A stretch of 64,000 nt of DNA from a virus. The stretch covers positions 1 to 64,000 of IMG/VR virus record IMGVR_UViG_3300044733_000695. One strand, written 5' to 3'. Shown in pieces: positions 7,132 through 14,787 of this stretch (position 1 is its first letter; each line of letters begins with the position of its first letter). Below the pieces are notes generated by a model. The model was not told the DNA's origin. It saw only the letters and a program-made list of their open reading frames with translations, and did no database searches. The position numbers and the translations under genes were made by a program.

Positions 7132-8315
7132 CATCCATCAAGGATTTAAAGTCCGATCACAAAAACGCCCGCAAGCGGACAGACCGCTCAGCCAAGCTCA
7201 TTGCTGAGTCGCTGCAGCGTTTTGGTGCCGCACGCAGCATTGTCATCGACGAAGAGAACCGCATCCTTGCTGGTAACGGCACCATTGAAGGCGCCAAGGC
7301 AGCAGGCATCAAGAATGTCCGGGTCATCGAAACCGATGGCACCGAAATCATCGCTGTCAAGCGCACGGGCTTAACCGAAGACGAGAAGATCGGCCTCGCT
7401 TTGGCCGACAACCGCACCAGTGACCTGTCTGATTGGGACAAGGACATGCTGCAGCAGCTCAGCGCAGAGCATGACTTAGCGCCATGGTTTGACGCCGATG
7501 ACCTAGCCGAGATCCTTGGCACCGTTGAGGAGTTACCCGCCGAGGGTTTGACCGATGCCGATGATGTACCTGAGGCGCCAGAAGAGCCGGTCACCAAGCT
7601 TGGCGACCTCTGGATCCTTGGCGATCACCGCTTGCTTTGCGGGGATAGCACTGACGTGCTAGCTGTTGAGCGGTTGATGGATGGGCAGAAGGCCGACATG
7701 GTGTTCACTGATCCGCCTTATGGGATGAGCTATCAATCCAACATGCGAACAAAGTCAGCTAAGTTCGCAGTACTGGAAAACGATGACAAGATCATCACTG
7801 ACTGGATCCCACTCGCCACTGCCTTCTCCTCTGGCTTCTGCTTTATCTGGACAACCTGGAAAGTCCTTGATCAGTGGTTAGATGCGACTAAAGACTTTGC
7901 ACCCTTGACTAACATGGTCGTATGGGATAAAGGCGGCGGTGGCATTGGCGACCTCCAGAAAACCTATTTGACAGACCATGAGATTGCGCTGGTTTTCAAC
8001 AGGGGCGCATCCCTCACCGGAAAGCGCATCGGCTCTGTTTGGGACATTGGCAAGGACCGTGCGACGGATTACGTTCACCCAACGCAAAAGCCAGTAGCCC
8101 TCGCTGAGCTGGCACTTGATACCACCACAAAACGCGGACACGTCATCCTTGACTTTTTTGGCGGTAGTGGCAGCACGCTTATCGCCTGCGAACGCCAGCA
8201 TCGCCATGCCCGCCTCATGGAACTCGACCCCGCCTACTGCGACGTGATCGTTCAACGGTGGCAGGCATTTACCGGCAAGCTCGCTACCCTTGAGGAAACA
8301 AAGGAGGCGTTCTAA
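7128..8315 (+). CDS. ParB-domain DNA methyltransferase
   Basis: The 395-residue protein has two parts. Residues 1-125 form a ParB/Srx-like domain (HKNARKRTDRSAKLIAESLQ, ILAGNGTIEGA, LALADNRTSDL). Residues of about 150-385 form a DNA methyltransferase, with DPPYGM near residue 195 (catalytic loop) followed by DFFGGSGSTLIACE near 342 (AdoMet site). That motif order is the beta class of N6-adenine or N4-cytosine enzymes. It may protect phage DNA from host restriction or mark replication or packaging sites. The stop overlaps the next start by one base (TAATG). Confidence 0.88.
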   Translation: MTSIKDLKSDHKNARKRTDRSAKLIAESLQRFGAARSIVIDEENRILAGNGTIEGAKAAGIKNVRVIETDGTEIIAVKRTGLTEDEKIGLALADNRTSDLSDWDKDMLQQLSAEHDLAPWFDADDLAEILGTVEELPAEGLTDADDVPEAPEEPVTKLGDLWILGDHRLLCGDSTDVLAVERLMDGQKADMVFTDPPYGMSYQSNMRTKSAKFAVLENDDKIITDWIPLATAFSSGFCFIWTTWKVLDQWLDATKDFAPLTNMVVWDKGGGGIGDLQKTYLTDHEIALVFNRGASLTGKRIGSVWDIGKDRATDYVHPTQKPVALAELALDTTTKRGHVILDFFGGSGSTLIACERQHRHARLMELDPAYCDVIVQRWQAFTGKLATLEETKEAF

Positions 8316-8638
8316 TGGCCGCCCCCAAGGGCACACAAGCAGAAACTCAGTTACGCGCTCAACGCTTTGCTCGCATCATTGCAAGTGGTGGGCGCAGGTC
8401 TGACTGTGTTCGCTATGCTGCCGAAAATTGGGGGGTTGGTGAACGGTCTTGCGATAAATACCTCGCAATGGCCCGCGACCAGCTCAAGGCTGATTGGGAC
8501 ATTGAACGCCCGCAAATGGTGGCTGATCTGCTGAGCCAGTGCAGCACTTTGCAGATGGAAGCTAGGCGGGCTGGGCAGTATCACATTGCCCTTGGTGCGA
8601 TCAATACCGCAGCCAAACTGGCGCAGCTCTGCTCATGA
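8315..8638 (+). CDS. Probable terminase small subunit
   Basis: A 107-residue helical protein with a helix-turn-helix-like N-terminal half (FARIIASGGRRSDCVRYAAENWGVGERSCDKYLAMAR) and a C-terminal helix. It lies directly before the large terminase, whose ATG overlaps its stop, and its size and HTH fit small terminase subunits that recognise the packaging site. The assignment rests on context and fold impression, not on a signature motif. Confidence 0.6.
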   Translation: MAAPKGTQAETQLRAQRFARIIASGGRRSDCVRYAAENWGVGERSCDKYLAMARDQLKADWDIERPQMVADLLSQCSTLQMEARRAGQYHIALGAINTAAKLAQLCS

Positions 8639-9984
8639 GCATTCTTGCTGCAGCCCGTGAAGGGCATGTGCTCATGCAGCTCAACCACGGCGGTGAGCTG
8701 ACTGATGTAGATGCCCTGCTTGCGCGTATCAGAAGCGACCTGCACCCCGGCCAGCTTGCGTTTGTCGATGACACCGCAACGCAGATCCTTGGCATCAGCG
8801 CGGGGTATGGCGCTGGCAAGACCAGGGCGCTATGCGCCAAAGCGGTGATGCTGGCGGCGGTCAATCAGGGCTTTATCGGCTGCGTCATGGAGCCGACCGG
8901 ACCGCTGATCCGCGACATCTGGCAGACGGACTTCGAGGCGTTTCTAGAGGCGTACGACATCCCGTACACCTTCAGGGCTAGCCCGCTGCCGGAGTACATG
9001 CTGCACCTGCCGGGCGGTGACACCAAGATCCTGTGCCGCAGCTTTGAGAACTGGAGCCGCATCATCGGTTTAAACCTTGCCTGGGTGCTGGCTGATGAGA
9101 TTGATACGGTGACGCCCAGCATTGCTAATAAGGCATTCCCCAAAATCCTTGGCCGACTCCGCAGCGGCAATGTCCGGCAGTTTGGCGCGGCATCGACGCC
9201 AGAGGGCTTCCGGTGGATGTGGAACACCTTCGGCAGCGACGAGGCCAAGGCAAGGCCTGACCGGCATCTGATCAAGATGCGCACCGTTGACAATCCGCAC
9301 CTACCACCGGATTTCATCGAGCGGCTGGAAGCCAACTACGACCCAAGCCTGCTGCGGGCGTACCTAGACGGAGAGTTTGTCAACCTGACAACCGGGCAGG
9401 TCTATGACCGTTTCGACCGGGCGAAGCATGTGGTCAGCGAGCTGCCGGATACTGACCGCGAACCCCTAAGGGTTGGCGTTGACTTTAACGTTGGCAACAT
9501 GTCGGCGGTGATCGCTATCAGGATTGGCAGCAGCCTGCTGGTGATTGATGAGATCAGCGGCGCCCACGACACCGACGCACTGGCGCAGGAGGTGATCAGG
9601 CGCTACCCCGATAGGCGGATGTACGCCTACCCAGATGCCAGCGGCGGCAACCGCAGCACCAACGCAAGCCAGACCGATGTGCAGATCCTTGAGAGCTATG
9701 GCATGTCCAACCAGTCACCGCGAGCAAATCCTCCCGTTCGTGATCGGGTGGCTGCTGTTCAGGCTTTGCTGGAAAACGGCAAAGGGCAGGTCAGGTTGCA
9801 GGTGTCAGAAACTTGCAAGCGGGTCATCGAATGCTTAGAGCTGCAGTGCTACACCGACAAGGGCGAGCCGGACAAGGACGCGGGCTTTGACCACATGAAC
9901 GACGCGCTCGGCTACCTGGTGTGGCGCGAGTTCAACCCGCTGCACGCTGGCGCTGGCCGGAGCACGGGCATTCGGCTTTACTAG
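8635..9984 (+). CDS. terL: Terminase large subunit
   Basis: The 449-residue packaging motor has an N-terminal ATPase with GYGAGKT near residue 58 (Walker A) and WVLADEIDTV (Walker B). The coupling region around RQFGAASTPEGF precedes a C-terminal RNase H-like nuclease, with RVGVDFNVGNMSAVIAI and the acidic YAYPDASGG and DHMNDALGYL. It pumps DNA into proheads and cuts concatemers. Length and order fit the phage terminase_6/17-like family, and differ from the GpA-type terminase of phage B. Confidence 0.92.
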   Translation: MSILAAAREGHVLMQLNHGGELTDVDALLARIRSDLHPGQLAFVDDTATQILGISAGYGAGKTRALCAKAVMLAAVNQGFIGCVMEPTGPLIRDIWQTDFEAFLEAYDIPYTFRASPLPEYMLHLPGGDTKILCRSFENWSRIIGLNLAWVLADEIDTVTPSIANKAFPKILGRLRSGNVRQFGAASTPEGFRWMWNTFGSDEAKARPDRHLIKMRTVDNPHLPPDFIERLEANYDPSLLRAYLDGEFVNLTTGQVYDRFDRAKHVVSELPDTDREPLRVGVDFNVGNMSAVIAIRIGSSLLVIDEISGAHDTDALAQEVIRRYPDRRMYAYPDASGGNRSTNASQTDVQILESYGMSNQSPRANPPVRDRVAAVQALLENGKGQVRLQVSETCKRVIECLELQCYTDKGEPDKDAGFDHMNDALGYLVWREFNPLHAGAGRSTGIRLY

Positions 9985-9986
9985 GG

Positions 9987-10015
9987 TTGACCACGGCGGC
10001 AAACGCTGGTATCTT
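9987..10015 (+). promoter_or_regulatory. Sigma-70-type promoter before head operon
   Basis: TTGACC (9987-9992) and TATCTT (10010-10015) are exactly 17 bases apart in the gap after the terminase. The 15-mer TTGACCACGGCGGCA that starts at the -35 box is repeated in the promoter of the leftward early operon (40481-40508). It would drive the 47-aa membrane protein gene and the portal/head genes. Confidence 0.6.
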
Positions 10016-10055
10016 TTGCTCACGGCCAGTCGGCCGCCCACCTACCATCCCAACC

Positions 10056-10199
10056 ATGACCACCAACCCCTGGCTCAATCGCTTTGCAGCCCTGACGCTG
10101 CTGTTCATGATGTACGGCGTTGGCATCAGCGTCGGCCGTGACCAGGCCGTGCAAGCGCATCACAACCACCCGGCCTGCCATCAGGGGCTGAAGCCGTAA
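10056..10199 (+). CDS. 47-aa membrane protein with HHxHPACH tail
   Basis: The peptide has a single hydrophobic segment (FAALTLLFMMYGVGISVG), then GRDQAVQAHHNHPACHQGLKP. The arrangement suggests an inner-membrane anchor and a short tail rich in His and Cys that could bind a metal ion or heme-like ligand. A clear homologue in phage B at 44278-44421 keeps the GRDQA and HHxHPACHxGLKP parts although it sits in another operon and on the other strand, which argues strongly that it is a real gene. Function unknown. Confidence 0.75.
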   Translation: MTTNPWLNRFAALTLLFMMYGVGISVGRDQAVQAHHNHPACHQGLKP

Positions 10200-10200
10200 A

Positions 10201-10216
10201 CTGACATCATTGTCAG
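10201..10216. promoter_or_regulatory. Palindrome before portal gene
   Basis: CTGACATCATTGTCAG has perfect 6-base arms around TCAT. It starts right after the stop of the 47-aa gene and ends 12 bases before the portal GTG, so it may be an operator or an mRNA hairpin that affects portal translation. Confidence 0.4.
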
Positions 10217-10228
10217 CAGTTAGCGGTC

Positions 10229-11668
10229 GTGTATACAGGCTTTAATGCGTATGACCGGCCGCTAGCGCAGCGCACCGTATCGAAGGTCAATGACCCTAAT
10301 ACAAGCTGGTACGCGCAAGAGCCACACTGGATCCTGATCGAGGATCTGCTGCAGGGCACCTACGGCATGCGCAAGAAGCATCGCCGTTACCTGCCGCAAG
10401 AACCACGCGAGCTAGACGAGTCCTACGACAACCGCCTAGCTCGTAGCGTCTGCCCGCCGTATTACATCCGCCTAGAGCGCATGTTGGCCGGCATGCTGAC
10501 CCGCAAGCCCGTCCGACTGGATGACACCGCCGACGCAATCCGCGAGCAACTATTCGACGTAGACCTGCAAGGCAATGACCTCAATGTCTGGACCTATGAA
10601 GCAGCCCGCAAAATGGTCCGTTATGGCCACATTGGTACATTGGTGGATGCACCGGCTAATGGGGGTCGACCCTATTGGGTGACCTACACGCCCCGGCAGA
10701 TCCTTGGCTGGCGCACCGAGACGCAAGAGGGCAAGCAAGTGCTGACCCAGTTGCGGCTATCGGAAGTGGTCACAGTGCCAGATGGCGAGTTTGGCGAGAA
10801 AGCCGTCGAGCAGGTTCGTGTCCTAACGCCTGGCGAGTACCGCATCCACCGCAAGCAGGACAGCGGTGAGTTCACCGTTGTCGATGAAGGCCGCACCAGC
10901 CTTAGCCAAATCCCGTTCAGCATTGCCTACGCGCAACGGCATGGTTTTATGGAGTCGCGCCCGCCGCTGGAAGACATCGCAGAGCTGAACCTAAAGACCT
11001 ATCAGATCCAGTCAGACCTCGACAATATCCTCCATGTCTCAGCGGTGCCCATGCTGGCGCTGTTCGGCTTCCCGTCAAGCGCTGAGGAAGTATCAGCCGG
11101 ACCCGGCGAGGCGATTGCATTTCCTGCTGAAGGCCGCGCTGAGTACATCGAACCAGCAGGCCGCAGCTTCGAGGCGCAGTTCCGCCGGCTTGAGCAGCTT
11201 GCGTTGCAGATCAATGAGCTTGGCCTGTCCGCAGTGCTAGGTCAGAAGCTGAGCGCCGAGACCGCTGAGGCAAAGCGCATTGACCGCAGCCAAGGCGACA
11301 GCACCATGATGGTGATTGCGCAAAACATGCAGGACATGATCGACAACTGCCTGCAGTTTCACGCGCAGTACCTCGGCAATGCCACTGCCGCCGGCAGCGC
11401 CTACGTCAACCGTGACTTCCTCGGCGCACGCCTTGAACCGCAGGACATCGCCGCGCTGCTGTCGCTGTACACCGCTGGCACCATCTCGCAGGAGACATTG
11501 CTCCGCGAGCTTGCGGAAGGCGACGTGTTGGGCGATAACTTTGATGTGGACGAGGAGCTGGAGGCCACATCCAATGCGGGGCTTGACCTATCGGATGCTG
11601 GACGTCCTGACAGACTGGTTGATAGCAGTGATGATCTGGGTGGAGCCGAAGAAACCGAGGAAACCTGA
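10229..11668 (+). CDS. Portal protein (DUF4055 family)
   Basis: The 479-residue protein matches the DUF4055 portal family: an early YDNRLARSVCPPYYIRLERMLAGM segment, YTPRQILGWRT, RTSLSQIPFSIAYAQRHG, and a helical C-terminal region with LSAETAEAKRIDRSQGDS. Twelve copies form the ring through which DNA enters the capsid and to which the terminase docks. It starts at GTG 10229, 12 bases after a palindrome. The acidic C-terminus (SSDDLGGAEETEET) is typical of portals. Confidence 0.88.
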   Translation: MYTGFNAYDRPLAQRTVSKVNDPNTSWYAQEPHWILIEDLLQGTYGMRKKHRRYLPQEPRELDESYDNRLARSVCPPYYIRLERMLAGMLTRKPVRLDDTADAIREQLFDVDLQGNDLNVWTYEAARKMVRYGHIGTLVDAPANGGRPYWVTYTPRQILGWRTETQEGKQVLTQLRLSEVVTVPDGEFGEKAVEQVRVLTPGEYRIHRKQDSGEFTVVDEGRTSLSQIPFSIAYAQRHGFMESRPPLEDIAELNLKTYQIQSDLDNILHVSAVPMLALFGFPSSAEEVSAGPGEAIAFPAEGRAEYIEPAGRSFEAQFRRLEQLALQINELGLSAVLGQKLSAETAEAKRIDRSQGDSTMMVIAQNMQDMIDNCLQFHAQYLGNATAAGSAYVNRDFLGARLEPQDIAALLSLYTAGTISQETLLRELAEGDVLGDNFDVDEELEATSNAGLDLSDAGRPDRLVDSSDDLGGAEETEET

Positions 11669-11681
11669 AATTGATTACACC

Positions 11682-11891
11682 ATGTGCGAGCTGCCGGATA
11701 ACATCCTGGCCATTGTGCGCATGAAGTATTACAAAGGCGGCAAGGCTGATGAGGTAGACCAAGTGGTGCTGTACGAGGACGGCCAAAATGGCTATGAGGC
11801 CTTTGCGGCAGCGGTTAACGGCGCCCTTGCCCGTGGTGCTGATGTAAGCATCAGGTCGCAGTACCGCCCCGATCAGCTAGGCATCATCTAA
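11682..11891 (+). CDS. Unknown 69-aa protein between portal and head gene
   Basis: A small protein (MCELPDNILAIVRMKYYKGGKADEVDQ...) with alternating strands and a helix. It starts 13 bases after the portal stop, and its TAA overlaps the next ATG by one base. Its place in the head operon suggests a virion or assembly factor, but I recognise no family. Confidence 0.55.
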   Translation: MCELPDNILAIVRMKYYKGGKADEVDQVVLYEDGQNGYEAFAAAVNGALARGADVSIRSQYRPDQLGII

Positions 11892-13114
11892 TGTCAACAC
11901 CAGAATCGCTATACCGCAACGCCATTGACCTAAACAGGTTCAGCAATAGCGTTGGCCGGCGCATCATCAATGCCTATAACGACATCATCATTGATGCGGT
12001 CAATCAGCTCCGCACTATTGATGAGCTAGCCGCTCCGGTCAAGGCTGCCAGACTGCGGGCGATCCTTGCGCAGCTAAAGGACAGCCTTGCAACCTGGGCT
12101 GGTGACGCAACCGAAATAACCGCAACCGAGCTGCAGGGCATCGCGCAGTTGCAGTCTGAGTTTGTGGCCGATCAGTTGCAACGTGCATTGCCTGCTGGTG
12201 CCCGTGATGCAGTACGCACCGTGGAGATCAGCCCGCAGTTTGCGCAGTCGGTGGTCACAACTGACCCAACCCAAATCAACGTGGTGGCGCTTAGTGATGA
12301 CCTGTTCGCCGCAGTGCAGGGCGCACCGGCAACTTTCAGCCTGACCGCTGCCCAAGGTGCCACGATCACGTTGCCCAATGGCGAGGTGGTCAGCAAGGCG
12401 TTCCGTGGCATTGCCGTTGATCAAGCCGAGCGGTTCTCGCAGGTCGTCCGCCAAGGACTGCTGACCGGCGAGCCGACTCCTGCTATTGCTAAGCGGCTGA
12501 TCGGCAGCCTGCAGTTTGGCGAGGAGGCCAAAACCGTCAAGCAGCTTATCGCCGCAGGCGGGCAGGCAACAGCCGTAGCCGACAATCAAGTCATCGCCCT
12601 CGTTCGCACGAGCATCAATCAAGTGGCCAATACCGCCAGCCAGCAGGTGTACGAGGCGAACCAGGACATCACACCGCGTTATCGGTACGTCGCTACGCTT
12701 GACACCCGCACCAGCGCGATCTGCCGGGCGCTGGATGGCCAAGAGTTTGAATACGGCAAGGGTCCAACGCCGCCGCAGCACTTCAACTGTCGCAGCACGA
12801 CCGTTCCGGTGATCGATTATGACGCCTTAGGCTTTGCCCCGCCGCCGCCGAGTAAACGCGCTGCAGCAGGCGGCATGGTGCCGGCAAACGTTAGTTACGG
12901 AGAATGGCTAAAGGCAAAGCGGCCAGGAGAAACGGACGCCGATCTACTAGCTCGCCAAGCAACCGCGCTTGGCGCGGGCAAAGTCCCTTATTTTCGCAAG
13001 CTGTCTGAAAAGTATGGACCGCAAAACGCACTCGCCAAGCTGGTCCGCGACGATGGGTCAGAGCTAACCTTGGATCAGTTGCGGGCTCGATACGGTGCCG
13101 TTAAAGCGCGGTAA
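11891..13114 (+). CDS. Minor head protein, SPP1 gp7/Mu gpF family
   Basis: The 407-residue protein has a helical N-terminal two-thirds and the head-morphogenesis signature at about residues 230-310: ALVRTSINQVANTASQQVYEANQDITPRYRYVATLDTRTS, AICRALDGQEF, PTPPQHFNCRSTTVPV. Such proteins bind the portal and enter the prohead in a few copies. The C-terminal tail of about 80 residues (YGEWLKAKRPGETDADLL...LTLDQLRARYG) is commonly found in this family. Confidence 0.85.
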   Translation: MSTPESLYRNAIDLNRFSNSVGRRIINAYNDIIIDAVNQLRTIDELAAPVKAARLRAILAQLKDSLATWAGDATEITATELQGIAQLQSEFVADQLQRALPAGARDAVRTVEISPQFAQSVVTTDPTQINVVALSDDLFAAVQGAPATFSLTAAQGATITLPNGEVVSKAFRGIAVDQAERFSQVVRQGLLTGEPTPAIAKRLIGSLQFGEEAKTVKQLIAAGGQATAVADNQVIALVRTSINQVANTASQQVYEANQDITPRYRYVATLDTRTSAICRALDGQEFEYGKGPTPPQHFNCRSTTVPVIDYDALGFAPPPPSKRAAAGGMVPANVSYGEWLKAKRPGETDADLLARQATALGAGKVPYFRKLSEKYGPQNALAKLVRDDGSELTLDQLRARYGAVKAR

Positions 13115-13238
13115 GTCTCAGGAGGTCATCTCGGAGAACATCCGCCGCGAGATCAAGGCCGGCAAAACGCCAGCCCAAGCGGCAGCCATCGCGTACGCAA
13201 AAGCCGGCAAAAGCCGCAAACGTAAACCCAAGCGCTAA
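13095..13238 (+). CDS. 47-aa conserved phage protein (DUF6496-like)
   Basis: An open frame starting at GTG 13095, inside the end of the minor head gene, reads PLKRGKSQEVISENIRREIKAGKTPAQAAAIAYAKAGK and ends in a basic tail. This GKS-x-x-VISENI pattern is common in small phage proteins next to head genes. It is too short for usual cut-offs. Role unknown. Confidence 0.75.
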   Translation: MPLKRGKSQEVISENIRREIKAGKTPAQAAAIAYAKAGKSRKRKPKR

Positions 13239-13242
13239 GGCC

Positions 13243-13311
13243 ATGCCTAAGTACACCGGACCAGCCAAGCCTCAAAAGCCCATGCCTAAGAAAGGAGGCA
13301 AGAAAAAGTGA
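13243..13311 (+). CDS. Possible 22-aa basic peptide
   Basis: ATG 13243 opens MPKYTGPAKPQKPMPKKGGKKK, ending in TGA that overlaps the next GTG start. It is Lys/Pro-rich with two MPK units. Packing (4-base gap before, overlap after) suggests it is translated. It contains a strong AAAGGAGG ribosome site for the following gene, so it may instead be a leader peptide or not a gene at all. Confidence 0.4.
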   Translation: MPKYTGPAKPQKPMPKKGGKKK

Positions 13312-13529
13312 AACGCGGCGACCGTGTTAGCTGGAACTACCAAGGCACGCGCACCTTTGGTGTGATCACCAGCATTGGCGGCGAACGGGCGACCATACCA
13401 ACGCAAGGCGGTGGCAGCGTCACCCGCGTTGGCAGCATGGATGATCCAATCGTTCGGATCAAATCCGAGTCAACCGGCAACGCGGTCATCAAAAAGCGGT
13501 CAGAGCTGAAACCTGCACCACGGCGATGA
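13308..13529 (+). CDS. HVA1-type Tudor-like protein (DUF2945)
   Basis: The 73-residue protein reads KRGDRVSWNYQGTRTFGVITSIGG...DDPIVRIKSESTGNAVIKKRSELKP, the pattern of the hypervirulence-associated (HVA1, DUF2945) SH3/Tudor-like family. It starts with GTG just after AAAGGAGG. The same domain is built into the capsid polyprotein of phage B (about residues 212-290 of 57496-60132), which ties it to head assembly. Confidence 0.78.
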   Translation: MKRGDRVSWNYQGTRTFGVITSIGGERATIPTQGGGSVTRVGSMDDPIVRIKSESTGNAVIKKRSELKPAPRR

Positions 13530-13798
13530 TTACCTATCGCGGCGAGCAGTTCGAGGGTTACAACAAACCCAAGCGGACGCCTAAGCATCCGACCAAATCG
13601 CACGCGGTACTGGCCAAGGATGGCGAAACCGTCAAGTTGATCAGGTTCGGCCAGCAGGGGGTATCTGGCTCACCACCACGAACAGGAGAAACAGCAGCAG
13701 CGAAGGCCAGACGGGCATCATTTAAAGCAAGGCACGCCAGTAACATTGCTCGTGGGAAGATGTCACCGGCTTATTGGGCGGACAAGGTGAAATGGTAG
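13526..13798 (+). CDS. Conserved small basic phage protein
   Basis: A 90-residue basic protein (YRGEQFEGYNKPKRTPKHPTKSHAVLAKDGE...GETAAAKARRASFKARHASNIARGKMSPAYWADKVKW). The C-terminal block with KARHASNIARGKMSPAYWADKVKW is a recurring motif in small phage head-operon proteins. It overlaps its upstream neighbour by ATGA. Function unknown. Confidence 0.7.
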   Translation: MITYRGEQFEGYNKPKRTPKHPTKSHAVLAKDGETVKLIRFGQQGVSGSPPRTGETAAAKARRASFKARHASNIARGKMSPAYWADKVKW

Positions 13799-13985
13799 CC
13801 CGCTCCTGCTGGTGTATCCAGTCCTTTAGCTCAGTGATGTACTGCCGCAACTCATGCGCCTTTGCGGCGTGCCAGCCGTTGCCAGTTTTGCGGTACAGGT
13901 GCTCATGCCGGTCGATCGCATCTAGCGCCTGCTTGATCAGTGCATTCCACGGGCCGCGTATTGGTGTATCCCATTCGCGTGCCAT
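13722..13985 (-). CDS. Antisense microgene with early-operon homologue
   Basis: An 87-residue open frame on the minus strand inside the rightward head operon. Residues 1-60 (AREWDTPIRGPWNALIKQALDAIDRHEHLY...AHELRQYITELKDWIH) match the 61-aa protein of phage B at 41477-41662 along nearly its whole length, so it is very probably real. Its last 77 bases overlap the tail of 13526-13798; the phage B protein ends before that part. Being encoded against its surroundings it needs its own promoter, which should lie at about 14000. Function unknown. Confidence 0.65.
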   Translation of the reverse strand: MAREWDTPIRGPWNALIKQALDAIDRHEHLYRKTGNGWHAAKAHELRQYITELKDWIHQQERATISPCPPNKPVTSSHEQCYWRALL

Positions 13986-14017
13986 TATCGGCATAGCTGG
14001 TACGATGACAGCGTAAT

Positions 14018-14032
14018 TAAGCCTGCGGCTTA
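14018..14032. promoter_or_regulatory. Inverted repeat between divergent genes
   Basis: TAAGCCTGCGGCTTA (6-base arms, TGC loop) lies 3 bases before the scaffold ATG at 14036 and 33 bases from the start of the antisense gene. It could hide the ribosome site of the scaffold gene or act as an operator. Confidence 0.35.
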
Positions 14033-14035
14033 TCC

Positions 14036-14716
14036 ATGTCCGATGAAACACAAACCCAGGAGCCTGCGGCTACCGGGGGTGACAATAACGACGCATTGCA
14101 ACGCAGTGTGGAAGCGCTTGAGCGCAAAAATAAAGAGCTGATTGCAGAATTGCGTGCTGCCAAAAAGGCGCCAGCATTGCCTGATGGGGTTGATGTCAAT
14201 GAGCTATTGGAGTTCAAGCGCAACCACGAGCAACAGCAGCTTGAATCGCAAGGCAAGTATCAAGAGGCGCGACAAGCTCTGGAGCAGCAGTTCCGTGAGG
14301 CGACGGCGGAAAAGGACCAGCGCATTGCCGCACTGGAAAGCCGCGTCCGCGAGTTGGAACTGGTCACGCCAGCAGTAACAGCACTGGCTGACATCGTGCA
14401 TGACCCCGACCTGGTGCTAAAGACCAAGCTGAGCGCTGATCAGATTGAACGCGACCCTGACGGCACCGTGGTAGTGGTTGATGGCTACCAGCGCACGCCA
14501 GTCAGCGAGTGGGCAAAGACGCTGCCGGCATGGATGCAAAAGCAACCCAAGCCGCAGGGCAGCGGCGCACCATCAGCCGGTGCTAGCACTGGCGGCATCC
14601 CAGCGGGCATGGCAAACCCATTCAGCCGCGATAGCTTCAATCTGACTGAACAGGCGCGACTGTTCCGCACTGATCGTGATTTGTACGATCGCATGAAAGC
14701 AGCAGCTAACCGTTAA
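14036..14716 (+). CDS. Capsid scaffolding protein
   Basis: The 226-residue acidic protein sits directly before the major capsid gene. Residues of about 20-115 are a long coiled coil (LQRSVEALERKNKELIAELRAAKK, QQFREATAEKDQRIAALESRVRELEL). The C-terminal third has a Pro/Gly/Ser-rich linker (KPQGSGAPSAGASTGG) and ends in a helical basic segment. That layout is typical of internal scaffolds, whose C-terminal helix contacts the capsid protein and which leave the prohead before packaging. Confidence 0.8.
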   Translation: MSDETQTQEPAATGGDNNDALQRSVEALERKNKELIAELRAAKKAPALPDGVDVNELLEFKRNHEQQQLESQGKYQEARQALEQQFREATAEKDQRIAALESRVRELELVTPAVTALADIVHDPDLVLKTKLSADQIERDPDGTVVVVDGYQRTPVSEWAKTLPAWMQKQPKPQGSGAPSAGASTGGIPAGMANPFSRDSFNLTEQARLFRTDRDLYDRMKAAANR

Positions 14717-14745
14717 GCTATTGCCAACCGGCTGCGCTGGTGCTT

Positions 14746-14758
14746 TGGGCTGCGCCCA
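14746..14758 (+). promoter_or_regulatory. Short hairpin in capsid gene leader
   Basis: TGGGCTGCGCCCA forms a 5-base stem with a TGC loop in the 71-base space between scaffold and major capsid genes. It lacks a T run, so it is not a clear terminator. It may protect the capsid mRNA or tune its translation. Confidence 0.3.
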
Positions 14759-14787
14759 CACCGTAAACCATTCCCCCGAGATGAATC

